A stretch of 52,167 nt of DNA from Rhodovarius lipocyclicus (GTDB lineage: Bacteria > Pseudomonadota > Alphaproteobacteria > Acetobacterales > Acetobacteraceae), in assembly GCF_009900765.1 (NCBI RefSeq), contig NZ_JAAABL010000025.1:1-52167 (forward strand), read 5' to 3'. Made by a program: the position numbers and the translations under genes. The notes beneath the pieces were generated by a model. It did no database searches. It worked only from the letters and a program-made list of their open reading frames with translations, and had not been told where the DNA came from. Shown one piece after another: positions 32,178 to 40,737 of the stretch (its first letter is position 1; every line of letters begins with the position of its first letter).

Positions 32178-33244
32178 GCCGCCAGCACCACCGCCTGAGA
32201 GGGCTCGGCCAGCGCCACGCCCACGCGCGCGCCCGTCACCGGCGCGCCGGGGCGGCGCGGCACCGCCACCTGCAGGGCCCCGCCGGGGCAGGCGATCTCG
32301 CACAGCGCCTCGGCGCCGGTCATGGCGACGAAACCCACCTCTCCCACCGCGCAGGCCGCGGGGTCGCCCGGTTCCACCAGCCGCAGCGCGCCGGGGCGCA
32401 GGCCCAGCAGCGAGCCGGGCGGCGCGGCCGCGGGCAGCGGAAAGCGGCCGATACCGGGCACGACGAATTCCTGCCCCTCGGCCTGGCCTTCCAGCAGGTT
32501 GGTCATGCCGGTGAAGCTGGCGACGAAGCGCGTGGCCGGGGCGTCATACACCCCCGCCGGGCGGTCGAACTGGTGCAGCCGCCCCGCATTCATCACCGCC
32601 ACCCAATCCGAGAGGATGAACGCCTCCTGCTGGTCATGCGTCACGACCACGGTGGTGATGCCCAGCCGCTGCTGCAGCTTGCGCAGCTCCACCTGCATTT
32701 CCTCACGCAGGTTGCGGTCCAGGGCGGAAAACGGTTCGTCCAGCAGCAGGATGCGCGGGCGCACCACCAGGCAGCGGGCCAGCGCCACGCGCTGCTGCTG
32801 CCCGCCCGAGAGCTGGGAGGGCATGCGCTCCGCCATCGCGGAAAGCTGCACGGCGGCCAGGGCATCGCGCACGCGGCCCGCGATCTCGGCACGGGGGATG
32901 CGCTGCATCTTCAGCCCATAGGCGACATTGGCGGCCACACTCATGTGCGGGAACAGGGCATAGCCCTGGAACACGGTGGCGGTGGGCCGGCGTTCCGGCG
33001 GCAGGGCGCCGATATCCTGCCCCTCCACCAGGATGCGCCCGGCATCGGCCGCGACGAAGCCCCCGATCGCGCGCAGCAGCGTGGTCTTGCCGCAGCCGGA
33101 GGGGCCGAGCAGCGTCAGCAGCGCGCCGCGCTCCAGCCGAAAGCCGATCTGCTGGATGGCGGCATGGGCCCCGTAATGCTTGGTGAGGCCCGAAACCTCC
33201 AACCCGGCGGCGGAGATACCGCCGGGTTCCTTCTCACCGATCAA
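32174..33244 (-). CDS. ABC transporter ATPase (PotA-like)
   Basis: A 356-residue ATPase of the spermidine/sulfate-type class. Walker A is [17 protein letters not shown], the signature [16 protein letters not shown], Walker [12 protein letters not shown], and the H-loop [11 protein letters not shown]-terminal TOBE domain follows (about residues 270-345). The reading frame starts at TTG 33244 with GAGG six bases upstream, overlapping the stop of the binding-protein gene as TTGA; no ATG or GTG is better placed. It energises the two permeases encoded downstream. Confidence 0.92.
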   Translation of the reverse strand: MIGEKEPGGISAAGLEVSGLTKHYGAHAAIQQIGFRLERGALLTLLGPSGCGKTTLLRAIGGFVAADAGRILVEGQDIGALPPERRPTATVFQGYALFPHMSVAANVAYGLKMQRIPRAEIAGRVRDALAAVQLSAMAERMPSQLSGGQQQRVALARCLVVRPRILLLDEPFSALDRNLREEMQVELRKLQQRLGITTVVVTHDQQEAFILSDWVAVMNAGRLHQFDRPAGVYDAPATRFVASFTGMTNLLEGQAEGQEFVVPGIGRFPLPAAAPPGSLLGLRPGALRLVEPGDPAACAVGEVGFVAMTGAEALCEIACPGGALQVAVPRRPGAPVTGARVGVALAEPSQAVVLAA

Positions 33245-34260
33245 GAGGCGACCTCACGGCTGAAGCGCTCATTCCAGGCGCCGATATTGGCGTTGATGAT
33301 GTCGTCGTCGTAGCTGACGCGATCCTCGGGCTTGGGCAGGGTGGCCGCGATCTCCGGCAGGGTGCTGGCACCCGGATGCACCGGGCCCATGCCCTGGCCC
33401 TGGGCGATCACGTCCTGCATGTCCTTGCTCAGGCAGAAGTCGATGAAGCGGGCGGCGGCCTCACGCTTGGGCGTGTTCACCAGCATCATCGAATCATACA
33501 TCATGGGCGAGGGCGGGGGGCTGATCATGCGGGCCTGCACGCCGGCATCGGTCACGCGCTTCAGCGCGGCCGGGGGCGCCACCAGCACCGCCAGTTCGCC
33601 CTGCGCCAGCGCCTGGCGGGCCGTGGTGTCGGAGGAATACCAGGTGACCACATTGGGCTTCAGCCGCTTCAGCGCCTCGAAGCCCGGCTCCACATTGGCG
33701 ATGCCGCCGCCGTTCAGCGTGGCCGCCACCAGCAGCATGCGCGCCTGGTAGCTGTTCATGGTCGGCACGCCCAGCTTCTGCGCGAAGCGCGGCGCCCACA
33801 GATCCTGCCAGGAGGCGATCGGCTCCCGCACCTGGTCCGTGCGCCAGACGATGCCGAGCTGGTAGAAATACACGCCCAGCCAATGGCTGGCCCGCGCGCC
33901 CGCCTCGATCTGCGCGGCGTTGGAGATGGCGGCCATGGGCAGCGGCAGGAACAGCTGCGCGTCGGTCTTCGCGCGCTCGGCCACCGAGGCGGTGGTGAAC
34001 CACACGTCGATGGTGGGGGCCGCGCGCATGCTCTGCAGCCGCACCAGCCCCTCACCCGAGGTCGCCTGGGTGACGGCGTTCACCTTGATGCCCGTCGCCG
34101 CCTCGAACCGCTGGGCGACCGTGCGGACGGAGGAGGTCCAGGTGGTGCCCCAGATCTGGATGGTGATGTCGCGCGCCTGGGCACGCGCCAGCGACGGCGC
34201 CGCCAGCAGACCCCCGGAGGCGCCCAACAGGTGACGCCGCCCCATGATGAATTCAGCCAC
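33241..34260 (-). CDS. Periplasmic ABC substrate-binding protein (PotD/Fe3+-type family)
   Basis: A 339-residue family-1/8-type binding protein. The leader has RR (GRRHLLGASGGLLAAPSLAR) and likely cleavage after ARA. The mature part starts DITIQIWGTTWTSSVRTVAQ, and the hinge and lobe-two motifs PTMNSYQARMLLVAATLNGG, MMYDSMMLVNTPKREAAARF and DFCLSKDMQDVIAQGQGMG fit this family. The start GTG 34260 has AAGGAG at ideal spacing; ATG 34245 would start the protein at MGRRH. It overlaps the ATPase gene by four bases. It should bind the compound degraded by the neighbouring monooxygenases. Confidence 0.91.
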   Translation of the reverse strand: MAEFIMGRRHLLGASGGLLAAPSLARAQARDITIQIWGTTWTSSVRTVAQRFEAATGIKVNAVTQATSGEGLVRLQSMRAAPTIDVWFTTASVAERAKTDAQLFLPLPMAAISNAAQIEAGARASHWLGVYFYQLGIVWRTDQVREPIASWQDLWAPRFAQKLGVPTMNSYQARMLLVAATLNGGGIANVEPGFEALKRLKPNVVTWYSSDTTARQALAQGELAVLVAPPAALKRVTDAGVQARMISPPPSPMMYDSMMLVNTPKREAAARFIDFCLSKDMQDVIAQGQGMGPVHPGASTLPEIAATLPKPEDRVSYDDDIINANIGAWNERFSREVAS

Positions 34261-34323
34261 GAAACTCTCCTTCTGCGGTCGGTGAAAGGGTCTCGTGTGC
34301 GGTGTGTCCTCGTAGTCTTTTCG

Positions 34324-35025
34324 TTAGCCCCGGGGGTTTGGCCCGGTGGCGGGTGTCGTCGCGGCCGCGAGGCTGCGGGCATAGGCGTTGCGCAAGTGGC
34401 GCCGCGCGATCTGTTCGGCCTGCGGCCCGTCGCCGGAGGCGATGGCGGCGGCGATGCTGCTGTGGTCGTCCAGCGCCAGCTGCGTCTCGTCGGCCGTCAT
34501 CAGCCGCATCAGCCGCGGGCTGGCGAAGAACATGCGATAGCTCTCGGCCAGCGCGGTCAGGCGCGGGGAATGGGCGGCGGCCAGCACGGCGTCGTGGAAG
34601 GCCGCGTTCAGCTCGATCCGAAGATCGAGCTCGGAGGGGTCGCGGCGCTTGCTTTCCTCCGCCAGCGCCGCGATGCGGGCGGCCTGTTCCGGCGTGGCGC
34701 GGGTGGCGGCCAGGCGGGCGGCGCAGCCCTCCAGCGCCTCTCGCGTCATGACCAGCTCCTCCAGATCCGCCAGCGGGTCCACCACGATCACGCCGGCGGG
34801 CTCGGCCGGGCGCAGCAGGCCGGCGGCCAGCAGGCGCGTCAGCGCCTCGCGCACCGGGGTGCGGCTGACGCCCATGCGCGCGGCGATATGGGCCTCGCTC
34901 AGGCGCGAGCCGTGGCCGATCTCGCCCTCCACGATGCGGCGGCGCAGCTGCTCGAACACCAGCTCCCCGGCATTGCGGGCCGGGGGCAGGCGCCAGTCGT
35001 CGGCGTCCAGGCCGGAAGGCTGCAT
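34324..35025 (-). CDS. GntR-family transcriptional regulator with FCD domain
   Basis: A 233-residue regulator. Residues about 20-85 are a GntR winged HTH (ELVFEQLRRRIVEGEIGHGS, RLSEAHIAARMGVSRTPVRE, ALTRLLAAGLL). The rest is an FCD ligand domain with the metal-site pattern RIELNAAFHDAVLAAAHSPR. FCD regulators commonly repress catabolic operons until a pathway acid is bound. It shares one base with the stop of the HpaB-type gene (TGATG), and 63 bases separate it from the transporter genes, so it probably controls the whole island including itself. A candidate operator lies upstream of the HpaB-type gene. Confidence 0.92.
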   Translation of the reverse strand: MQPSGLDADDWRLPPARNAGELVFEQLRRRIVEGEIGHGSRLSEAHIAARMGVSRTPVREALTRLLAAGLLRPAEPAGVIVVDPLADLEELVMTREALEGCAARLAATRATPEQAARIAALAEESKRRDPSELDLRIELNAAFHDAVLAAAHSPRLTALAESYRMFFASPRLMRLMTADETQLALDDHSSIAAAIASGDGPQAEQIARRHLRNAYARSLAAATTPATGPNPRG

Positions 35026-36473
35026 CAGGCGGCCTCCAGCCCGGCCACGGCGCGGGCGCGGGCGATGGCGCCGTCCCGGTCGAAGGTGGCGAACAGCGCG
35101 GCTTCCTGCGCGTGCACCGGGGTTTCGGCGAACATCTGGTACGCCTGGGCCCGCCCGGCATAGGGCGAGGCCGTCAGGTCGTTCAGCAGGGCCAGGGTGC
35201 GCAGCCGGGTTTCGGCCGAGTGGTTGCCCACGCGGAAATACTTCTCGATGTCGGGCGCGGTTTCCGGGCTTTCCAGCATGGCGCGGTCGGGCAGCATCAC
35301 GGGCGTGCCGCCGGCGATGTCGCGCAGCAGGTTCACCATGGGCGAGTAGTTCATCGAGCAATAGACGCGCCCGGCATTCTGGATCGCCTGGTTGGGCATG
35401 ATGAAGCCGGCCTCGGTGGTCTCGCAGGCGGCCTCCGCACCCAGCAGATAGGCGTCGATCGTGGCCTTGAAGACCATCAGCTGGCTGATGCGGCTGCGCA
35501 CCGGCGGCAGCTTGATGGTGCCCGCCTGCTCGGCTGCCAGCAGGGCCGCGCCCACCAGCAGGTCGGCCTTGGCCTGGCAGCGCGCCAGATAGGCCTGGGC
35601 GGACCAGCGGCTGAACTCGCTGCGCAGCAGGGCGGCGAGCTCCGGCTGGCGGCTGAACAGCACATTCTCCCACGGGATGAACACGTCATCCATGACGATC
35701 AACGTGTCCAGCTCATCGAAGCGCGCGCCCAGCGGCTGGTCGAAGGGGTCGAAAGCGTCGCCGTGGCGCGACAGCGGCGCGCGGCACAGGTGCCGCACCC
35801 CCGGCGCGTTCAACGGCAGGATGCAGGAGATCGCGTAGTCCCGGTTCTCCTCCACCCAGGCGCCGACGGTGGGCTTGATGAAAGCGATGTGGCCATAGGG
35901 CGCGCCGGTCTCGAACTTGGCGCCGCGGATGACGATGCCGGCGTCGGTTTCCTTCACCACCCGGGTGTTCATGTCCAGGTCGTGCTGCTGGAAGGGCTGC
36001 AGCGAGCGGTCGCCCTTGGGGTCGGTGTTGCCGCTGGTCAGGAACAGGTTCTCGCGCTGCAGCCGGTGCAGCCAGCCCATCGCGGCCTTGGCATAGCGGG
36101 TGTCGTACTTGTCCAGCAGCGGCTGGCGGTTGGCCAGCACGAACAGCGGCGTGACCGTCTCATCCCCGAAGCGGTCCATGGTGGGGCAGATGTCGCCCAG
36201 GATGGCGGCCGTGATCAGCCGGCGCTTGGACAGCTCCTCCCGCGTCGTCGGGATCTGGTAGATGCGCGCGCCGCGCCCGCCCTCGGGCAACTCGAAGGTC
36301 ATGAGATCCGCGTAGAGCGGGTCATGGTGCATGTCGTAGATGCGGGCCACCGCATCGACCATGCCCTTCAGTGCCGGGTGGTTGGGCACATCCGTGACCC
36401 GTTCGCCGGAGATCCAGACCTGGCGGCCGTCACGAAGGCTTTCGCGATAATCGTCACCGGTCAGGAGGGGCAT
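35025..36473 (-). CDS. HpaB-family FADH2-dependent monooxygenase (4-hydroxyphenylacetate 3-hydroxylase type)
   Basis: A 482-residue two-component flavin monooxygenase, oxygenase subunit. It begins TGDDYRESLRDGRQVWISGE, and has YDMHHDPLYADLMTFELPEG. The family signature SGNTDPKGDRSLQP is followed by TDAGIVIRGAKFETGAPYGH, and RFDELDTLIVMDDVFIPWEN lies in the middle domain. HpaB relatives hydroxylate phenols, or dechlorinate or denitrate them; pyrrole-2-carboxylate oxygenases also belong here. No HpaC-type reductase is encoded nearby. ATG 36473 has GGAG upstream and the conserved N-terminus follows directly. It is the first gene of the island. Confidence 0.92.
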   Translation of the reverse strand: MPLLTGDDYRESLRDGRQVWISGERVTDVPNHPALKGMVDAVARIYDMHHDPLYADLMTFELPEGGRGARIYQIPTTREELSKRRLITAAILGDICPTMDRFGDETVTPLFVLANRQPLLDKYDTRYAKAAMGWLHRLQRENLFLTSGNTDPKGDRSLQPFQQHDLDMNTRVVKETDAGIVIRGAKFETGAPYGHIAFIKPTVGAWVEENRDYAISCILPLNAPGVRHLCRAPLSRHGDAFDPFDQPLGARFDELDTLIVMDDVFIPWENVLFSRQPELAALLRSEFSRWSAQAYLARCQAKADLLVGAALLAAEQAGTIKLPPVRSRISQLMVFKATIDAYLLGAEAACETTEAGFIMPNQAIQNAGRVYCSMNYSPMVNLLRDIAGGTPVMLPDRAMLESPETAPDIEKYFRVGNHSAETRLRTLALLNDLTASPYAGRAQAYQMFAETPVHAQEAALFATFDRDGAIARARAVAGLEAA

Positions 36474-36494
36474 CGGCTCGGTCGCTCCAGGCTG

Positions 36495-36541
36495 CGTATC
36501 GGCAGGTTGTGGACGGTATACGTATTCGTTCGCCTTCGTAT
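36495..36541. promoter_or_regulatory. Candidate GntR operator upstream of the HpaB-type gene
   Basis: GTATAC (36516-36521) overlaps the palindrome ATACGTAT (36518-36525), and CGTAT recurs at 36495-36499, 36521-36525 and 36537-36541. Short GTATAC-type dyads are common in FCD-GntR operators. The site lies 22-68 bases upstream of the first gene of the island. Confidence 0.4.
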
Positions 36542-36634
36542 CGTCAACGCCAGGATTGCCGCGCCGGCAGGCGTCCGGGGCGCCAGCCGGGCGCGCAGGC
36601 GGGCATTTGCCTGGATATTGGGCGGAACAGGCCG

Positions 36635-37087
36635 TCAGATCGGCAGCTCGGCGGTGTTCTTCACCTCCTCCATCACCGTGTAGGTGTGGGTCTGGCGGAT
36701 GCCCGGCAGCTTCACCAGGCTGTCGCCCAGGAAGCGGCGATAGGCCGCCATGTCCCGCACCCGCACCTTGATCAGGTAATCGAAGCCACCGGCCAGCATG
36801 TGGCATTCCTGGATTTCGGGGATGCGGCGCACGGCGGCGGCGAAATCCTCGAACACGGTGGTGCTGGTGCGATCCAACGTCACCTCCACGAAAACCAGCA
36901 GCGCGCGCTCCAGCAGGGCGGGGTTCAGCCGCACGGCATAGCCCTCGATGATGCCCTCCCGTTGCAGGCGGCGCACCCGCTCGCTGGTCGCGGCCTGGCT
37001 CAGATGGGCCTGGCGGGCCAGCTCCACATTCGGCATGCGGCCATCCTTTTGCAGCAGCCGCAGCAGGCGCCTGTCGGTATCATCCAT
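36635..37087 (-). CDS. Lrp/AsnC-family transcriptional regulator (probable PutR)
   Basis: A 150-residue Lrp/AsnC protein. The N-terminal HTH is DDTDRRLLRLLQKDGRMPNV with RQAHLSQAATSERVRRLQRE; the C-terminal RAM ligand domain contains LVFVEVTLDRTSTTVFEDFA and GGFDYLIKVRVRDMAAYRRF. Proteins of this kind divergent from putA (PutR in Rhodobacter and Agrobacterium) activate it in response to proline. This PutA lacks its own DNA-binding domain, which fits an external regulator. ATG 37087 has AGGAAAGG upstream. The 104-base divergent gap contains repeated TTCGGC boxes. Confidence 0.93.
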   Translation of the reverse strand: MDDTDRRLLRLLQKDGRMPNVELARQAHLSQAATSERVRRLQREGIIEGYAVRLNPALLERALLVFVEVTLDRTSTTVFEDFAAAVRRIPEIQECHMLAGGFDYLIKVRVRDMAAYRRFLGDSLVKLPGIRQTHTYTVMEEVKNTAELPI

Positions 37088-37088
37088 C

Positions 37089-37172
37089 GCCGAACCTTTC
37101 CTGGTGGATCGTGCCACGCAGCAGGAAACATTCGGCAAATCGGGTCAAGATACGAAACCTGTTCGGCACATC
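37089..37172. promoter_or_regulatory. TTCGGC repeats in the putR/putA divergent promoter (candidate Lrp-type sites)
   Basis: TTCGGCAAATC (37131-37141) and TTCGGCACATC (37162-37172) are direct repeats differing at one base, with starts 31 bases apart (about three helical turns, the same face of DNA). An inverted copy of the core TTCGGC lies at 37089-37094, just before the regulator's start codon. Multiple phased sites fit cooperative binding by an Lrp-type octamer. The binding protein is inferred. Confidence 0.45.
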
Positions 37173-37191
37173 ACCCGTTAAGCGAGGGTCC

Positions 37192-40100
37192 ATGCCGCCA
37201 TTCGACGCCTTCGCCGAAGCCCTGCCCCCGCAATCCCCGTCGCGGGCGCGCATCACCGCCGCCTGCCGCCCGCCCGAACCCGAATGCCTGCCGCCCCTGA
37301 TCGCGGCCGCCACCCTGCCCGCCGAAACCTCCGCCCAGGCCACGGCGCTGGCCACGCGCCTCGTCACCGCGCTGCGCGCCAAGGGCACGCGCGGCCCGGT
37401 GGAGGGGCTGGTGCACGAATACTCGCTCTCCTCGCAGGAAGGCGTGGCCCTGATGTGCCTGGCCGAGGCCCTGCTGCGCATCCCCGATGCCGCGACGCGC
37501 GACGCGCTGATCCGCGACAAGATCGCCCCCGGCGACTGGCGGCGGCATGTCGGGCACTCGCCATCGCTGTTCGTGAACGCGGCCACCTGGGGGCTGGTGA
37601 TCACCGGCAAGCTGACCGCCACCACCGCCGAGGCAGGGCTGGCCCAGGCCCTGACCCGGCTGGTGGCCAAGGGCGGCGAGCCGCTGATCCGCCAGGGGGT
37701 CGCCATGGCTATGCGGATGATGGGCGAGCAGTTCGTCACCGGCCAGACCATCATGGAGGCCCTGACCCGCGCGCGGCGGCTGGAGGCGCGCGGCTTCCGC
37801 TATTCCTACGACATGCTGGGGGAAGCGGCGACGACCGCCGCGGACGCCGCGCGCTACTGCGCCGATTACGAGGCCGCGATCCATGCGATCGGCCAGGCCG
37901 CGGCGGGGCTGGGGCCCTATGAGGGGCCGGGCATCTCCATCAAGCTGTCGGCGCTGCACCCGCGCTATTCCCGCGCCCAGCGCGGGCGGGTGATGACGGA
38001 GCTGCTGCCGCGCCTGCGCGCCCTGGCGGGGCTCGCCCGGCGCTACGACATCGGCCTGAACATCGACGCGGAGGAAGCCGACCGGCTGGAACTCTCGCTC
38101 GACCTGCTGGAGGCGCTGTGCCTGGACCCGGCGCTGGCGGGCTGGAAGGGCATCGGCTTCGTGGTCCAGGCCTATCAGAAGCGCGCGCCCTTCGTGCTGG
38201 ATTGGGTGATCGAGCTGGCGCGGCGCAGCGGCCACCGGCTGATGGTGCGGCTGGTGAAGGGCGCCTATTGGGATGCCGAGATCAAGCGCGCGCAGGTGGA
38301 TGGGCTGGCGGATTTCCCGGTCTTCACCCGCAAGGCGCACACCGATGTCTCCTACATCGCCTGCGCGCGGAAGCTGCTGGCGGCACCCGATGCGGTGTTC
38401 CCGCAATTCGCCACCCACAATGCCCGCACGCTGGCCACCATCCACGCCCTGGCGGGCGAGGGTTTCCACCCCGGCCAATACGAATTCCAGTGCCTGCATG
38501 GCATGGGCGAGCCGCTGTACGAGGAGGTGGTGGGGCCGGACAAGCTCGGCCGCCCCTGCCGCATCTACGCCCCCGTCGGCACGCATGAGACGCTGCTGGC
38601 CTATCTGGTGCGGCGCCTGCTGGAAAACGGGGCCAATTCCTCCTTCGTGAACCGCATCCAGGACCCGGCGGTGCCGGTGGCGGAACTCGCGGCCGACCCG
38701 GTGCCGCTGGTGGCGGCGGGTGGCGGCGCGCCGCATCCGCGCATCGCCCTGCCGCGCGAGACCGTGGCCCATGGCGGCGCCCGGGGGCTGGACCTGGCCA
38801 GCGAGGCCACGCTGGCCGCCCTGGCCCCCGCCCTGCGCGCCGCACAGGACTGGCGCGCCGGCACGGATGGCCCCTGGCAGCCCGTGCGCAACCCCGCCGA
38901 CCACCGCGACATCGTGGGCCAGGTGGCCCATGCCGCGCCCGCCGCCATCGAGGCCGCCCTGGCCGGTGCCGAGGCCGCCTTCCCCGCCTGGTCCGCCACC
39001 CCGCCCGCCGAGCGCGCCGCCTGCCTGGACCGCGCCGCCGCCCTGCTGGAAGCGCGCATGCCCGCCCTGCTGGGGCTGATCGTGCGGGAGGCCGGGAAAT
39101 CCCTGCCCAACGCCGTCTCCGAGGTACGGGAGGCGGTGGATTTCCTGCGCTACTATGCGTCGCAGGCCCGGGGGTTCGGGGCGGGCCATGTGCCGCTCGG
39201 GCCCATCGCCTGCATCTCGCCCTGGAATTTCCCGCTGGCGATCTTCCTGGGGCAGGTCTCGGCGGCGCTGGCGGCGGGCAACACCGTGCTGGCCAAACCC
39301 GCCGAGGAAACGCCCCTGACCGCCGCCGCCGCCCTGGCCATCCTGCATGAGGCCGGGGTGCCCCTGGCCGCCCTGCACCTGCTGCCCGGGCTGGGCGAGG
39401 TCGGCGCCCGGCTGGTGGCCGATGCGCGGGTGTGCGGGGTGGTCTTCACCGGCTCCACCGCCGTCGCGCGGCTGATCCAGCGGGAGCTGGCCCGGCGCCT
39501 GAACCCCGATGGCCGCCCGGTGCCGCTGATCGCCGAGACCGGCGGGCAGAACGCGCTGGTGGTGGACAGCTCCGCGCTGGCGGAACAGGTGGTGGGCGAT
39601 GTGCTCGCCTCCGCCTTCGACAGCGCGGGGCAGCGTTGTTCGGCCCTCCGCGTGCTCTGCCTGCAGGAGGATGTGGCCGACCGCATCCTGGCCATGCTGA
39701 AGGGCGCGCTGGCGGAGCTGGCGGTGGGCAACCCGGAGCATCTGGCCACCGATATCGGCCCGGTGATCACGCCCGGGGCACGGGATGCCATCCTGGCCCA
39801 TATCGGGCGCCTGCGCGCCGCCGGGCTGCCGGTGCACCAGCCGCCGCTGCCCGAGGCCTGCGCCCAGGGCAGCTTCGTGCCGCCCACCATCATCGAGCTG
39901 GACGACCTCTCCCGCCTGACGGCGGAGGTGTTCGGCCCCGTGCTGCATGTGGTGCGCTGGCGGCGGGAGGGGCTGGACGCCCTGCTGCGCGCCATCGACG
40001 CCACCGGCTACGCGCTGACCTTCGGCGTGCACAGCCGCATCGAGGAGACGATCCAGCGCGCGCTCGGCCTCTCGGCGGCGGGCAATGCCTATGTGAACCG

Positions 40101-40737
40101 CAACCTGATCGGGGCGGTGGTGGGCGTGCAGCCCTTCGGCGGGCATGGGCTGTCGGGCACCGGGCCCAAGGCGGGCGGGCCGCTGTATCTGCGGCGGCTG
40201 CTGGCGGCGCGCCCCCTGGATGCCGGGCTGCCCGGCCAAGCCAGCCACACCCCCTGGCGGGACTGGCTGGCCGCCCACCACCCCCAGGCGCTGCCGGGTT
40301 TCGAGGCGATGCTGGCCGCCACCCCCCTGGGCGTGGCGCTGGACCTGCCCGGCCCGGTGGGCGAGCGCAACCAGTACCGGACCACTCCGCGCGGCGACGT
40401 GCTGTGCCTGGGGCCGGACGCGGCGGCGGCGATCGCGCAGATCGGCGCCGCCCTGGCCACCGGCAACCGCCCCGTCGTGCCGGCCGGGCTGGATGTGGAA
40501 CTGCCCGGCTGGATCGCCCGGGGCGAGGCCGGTGCCGCCATCCTCTCCGCCGCCGGGCCGGGGGCCCTGATCGCCCTGAACCAGCGCCTGGCGGCACTGG
40601 AGGGGCCCATCCTGCCCCTGCTGGTGCCCGGCGCGGATGGCGCCTATCCGCTGGACCCGCTGGTGCTGGAGCGCAGCATCAGCACCAATACGGCCGCGGC
40701 GGGCGGCAATGCCAGCCTGATGAGTCTTGAAGGTTAA
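37192..40737 (+). CDS. putA: Bifunctional proline dehydrogenase / glutamate-semialdehyde dehydrogenase
   Basis: A 1181-residue PutA that oxidises proline to glutamate in two steps: FAD-dependent PRODH, then NAD+-dependent GSALDH, on the inner face of the membrane. PRODH motifs are FVVQAYQKRAPFVLDWVIEL, VRLVKGAYWDAEIKRA and PVGTHETLLAYLVRRLLENG. The aldehyde dehydrogenase domain has CISPWNFPLAIFLGQVSAAL, general base Glu782 (AETGGQN) and nucleophile Cys816 (GQRCSALRV). A C-terminal tail domain follows (about residue 1030 on). There is no N-terminal ribbon-helix-helix domain, so the protein is not an autorepressor. ATG 37192 has GAGGG three bases away; an upstream in-frame extension is unlikely because it would run through the operator boxes. 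The 3' end overlaps kdpE by four bases. Confidence 0.96.
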   Translation: MPPFDAFAEALPPQSPSRARITAACRPPEPECLPPLIAAATLPAETSAQATALATRLVTALRAKGTRGPVEGLVHEYSLSSQEGVALMCLAEALLRIPDAATRDALIRDKIAPGDWRRHVGHSPSLFVNAATWGLVITGKLTATTAEAGLAQALTRLVAKGGEPLIRQGVAMAMRMMGEQFVTGQTIMEALTRARRLEARGFRYSYDMLGEAATTAADAARYCADYEAAIHAIGQAAAGLGPYEGPGISIKLSALHPRYSRAQRGRVMTELLPRLRALAGLARRYDIGLNIDAEEADRLELSLDLLEALCLDPALAGWKGIGFVVQAYQKRAPFVLDWVIELARRSGHRLMVRLVKGAYWDAEIKRAQVDGLADFPVFTRKAHTDVSYIACARKLLAAPDAVFPQFATHNARTLATIHALAGEGFHPGQYEFQCLHGMGEPLYEEVVGPDKLGRPCRIYAPVGTHETLLAYLVRRLLENGANSSFVNRIQDPAVPVAELAADPVPLVAAGGGAPHPRIALPRETVAHGGARGLDLASEATLAALAPALRAAQDWRAGTDGPWQPVRNPADHRDIVGQVAHAAPAAIEAALAGAEAAFPAWSATPPAERAACLDRAAALLEARMPALLGLIVREAGKSLPNAVSEVREAVDFLRYYASQARGFGAGHVPLGPIACISPWNFPLAIFLGQVSAALAAGNTVLAKPAEETPLTAAAALAILHEAGVPLAALHLLPGLGEVGARLVADARVCGVVFTGSTAVARLIQRELARRLNPDGRPVPLIAETGGQNALVVDSSALAEQVVGDVLASAFDSAGQRCSALRVLCLQEDVADRILAMLKGALAELAVGNPEHLATDIGPVITPGARDAILAHIGRLRAAGLPVHQPPLPEACAQGSFVPPTIIELDDLSRLTAEVFGPVLHVVRWRREGLDALLRAIDATGYALTFGVHSRIEETIQRALGLSAAGNAYVNRNLIGAVVGVQPFGGHGLSGTGPKAGGPLYLRRLLAARPLDAGLPGQASHTPWRDWLAAHHPQALPGFEAMLAATPLGVALDLPGPVGERNQYRTTPRGDVLCLGPDAAAAIAQIGAALATGNRPVVPAGLDVELPGWIARGEAGAAILSAAGPGALIALNQRLAALEGPILPLLVPGADGAYPLDPLVLERSISTNTAAAGGNASLMSLEG

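Noticed and set aside
35025-36473. Calling the HpaB-type protein a true 4-hydroxyphenylacetate hydroxylase
   Set aside because: The family has many substrates; no other 4-hydroxyphenylacetate pathway gene (hpaC, D, E, F, G, H) is nearby.
37171-40281. A 1036-codon open frame antisense to putA
   Set aside because: It lies wholly opposite a clear PutA, is dominated by Gly, Gln, His, Arg and Ala as expected of a shadow frame in GC-rich DNA, and has no recognisable domain.
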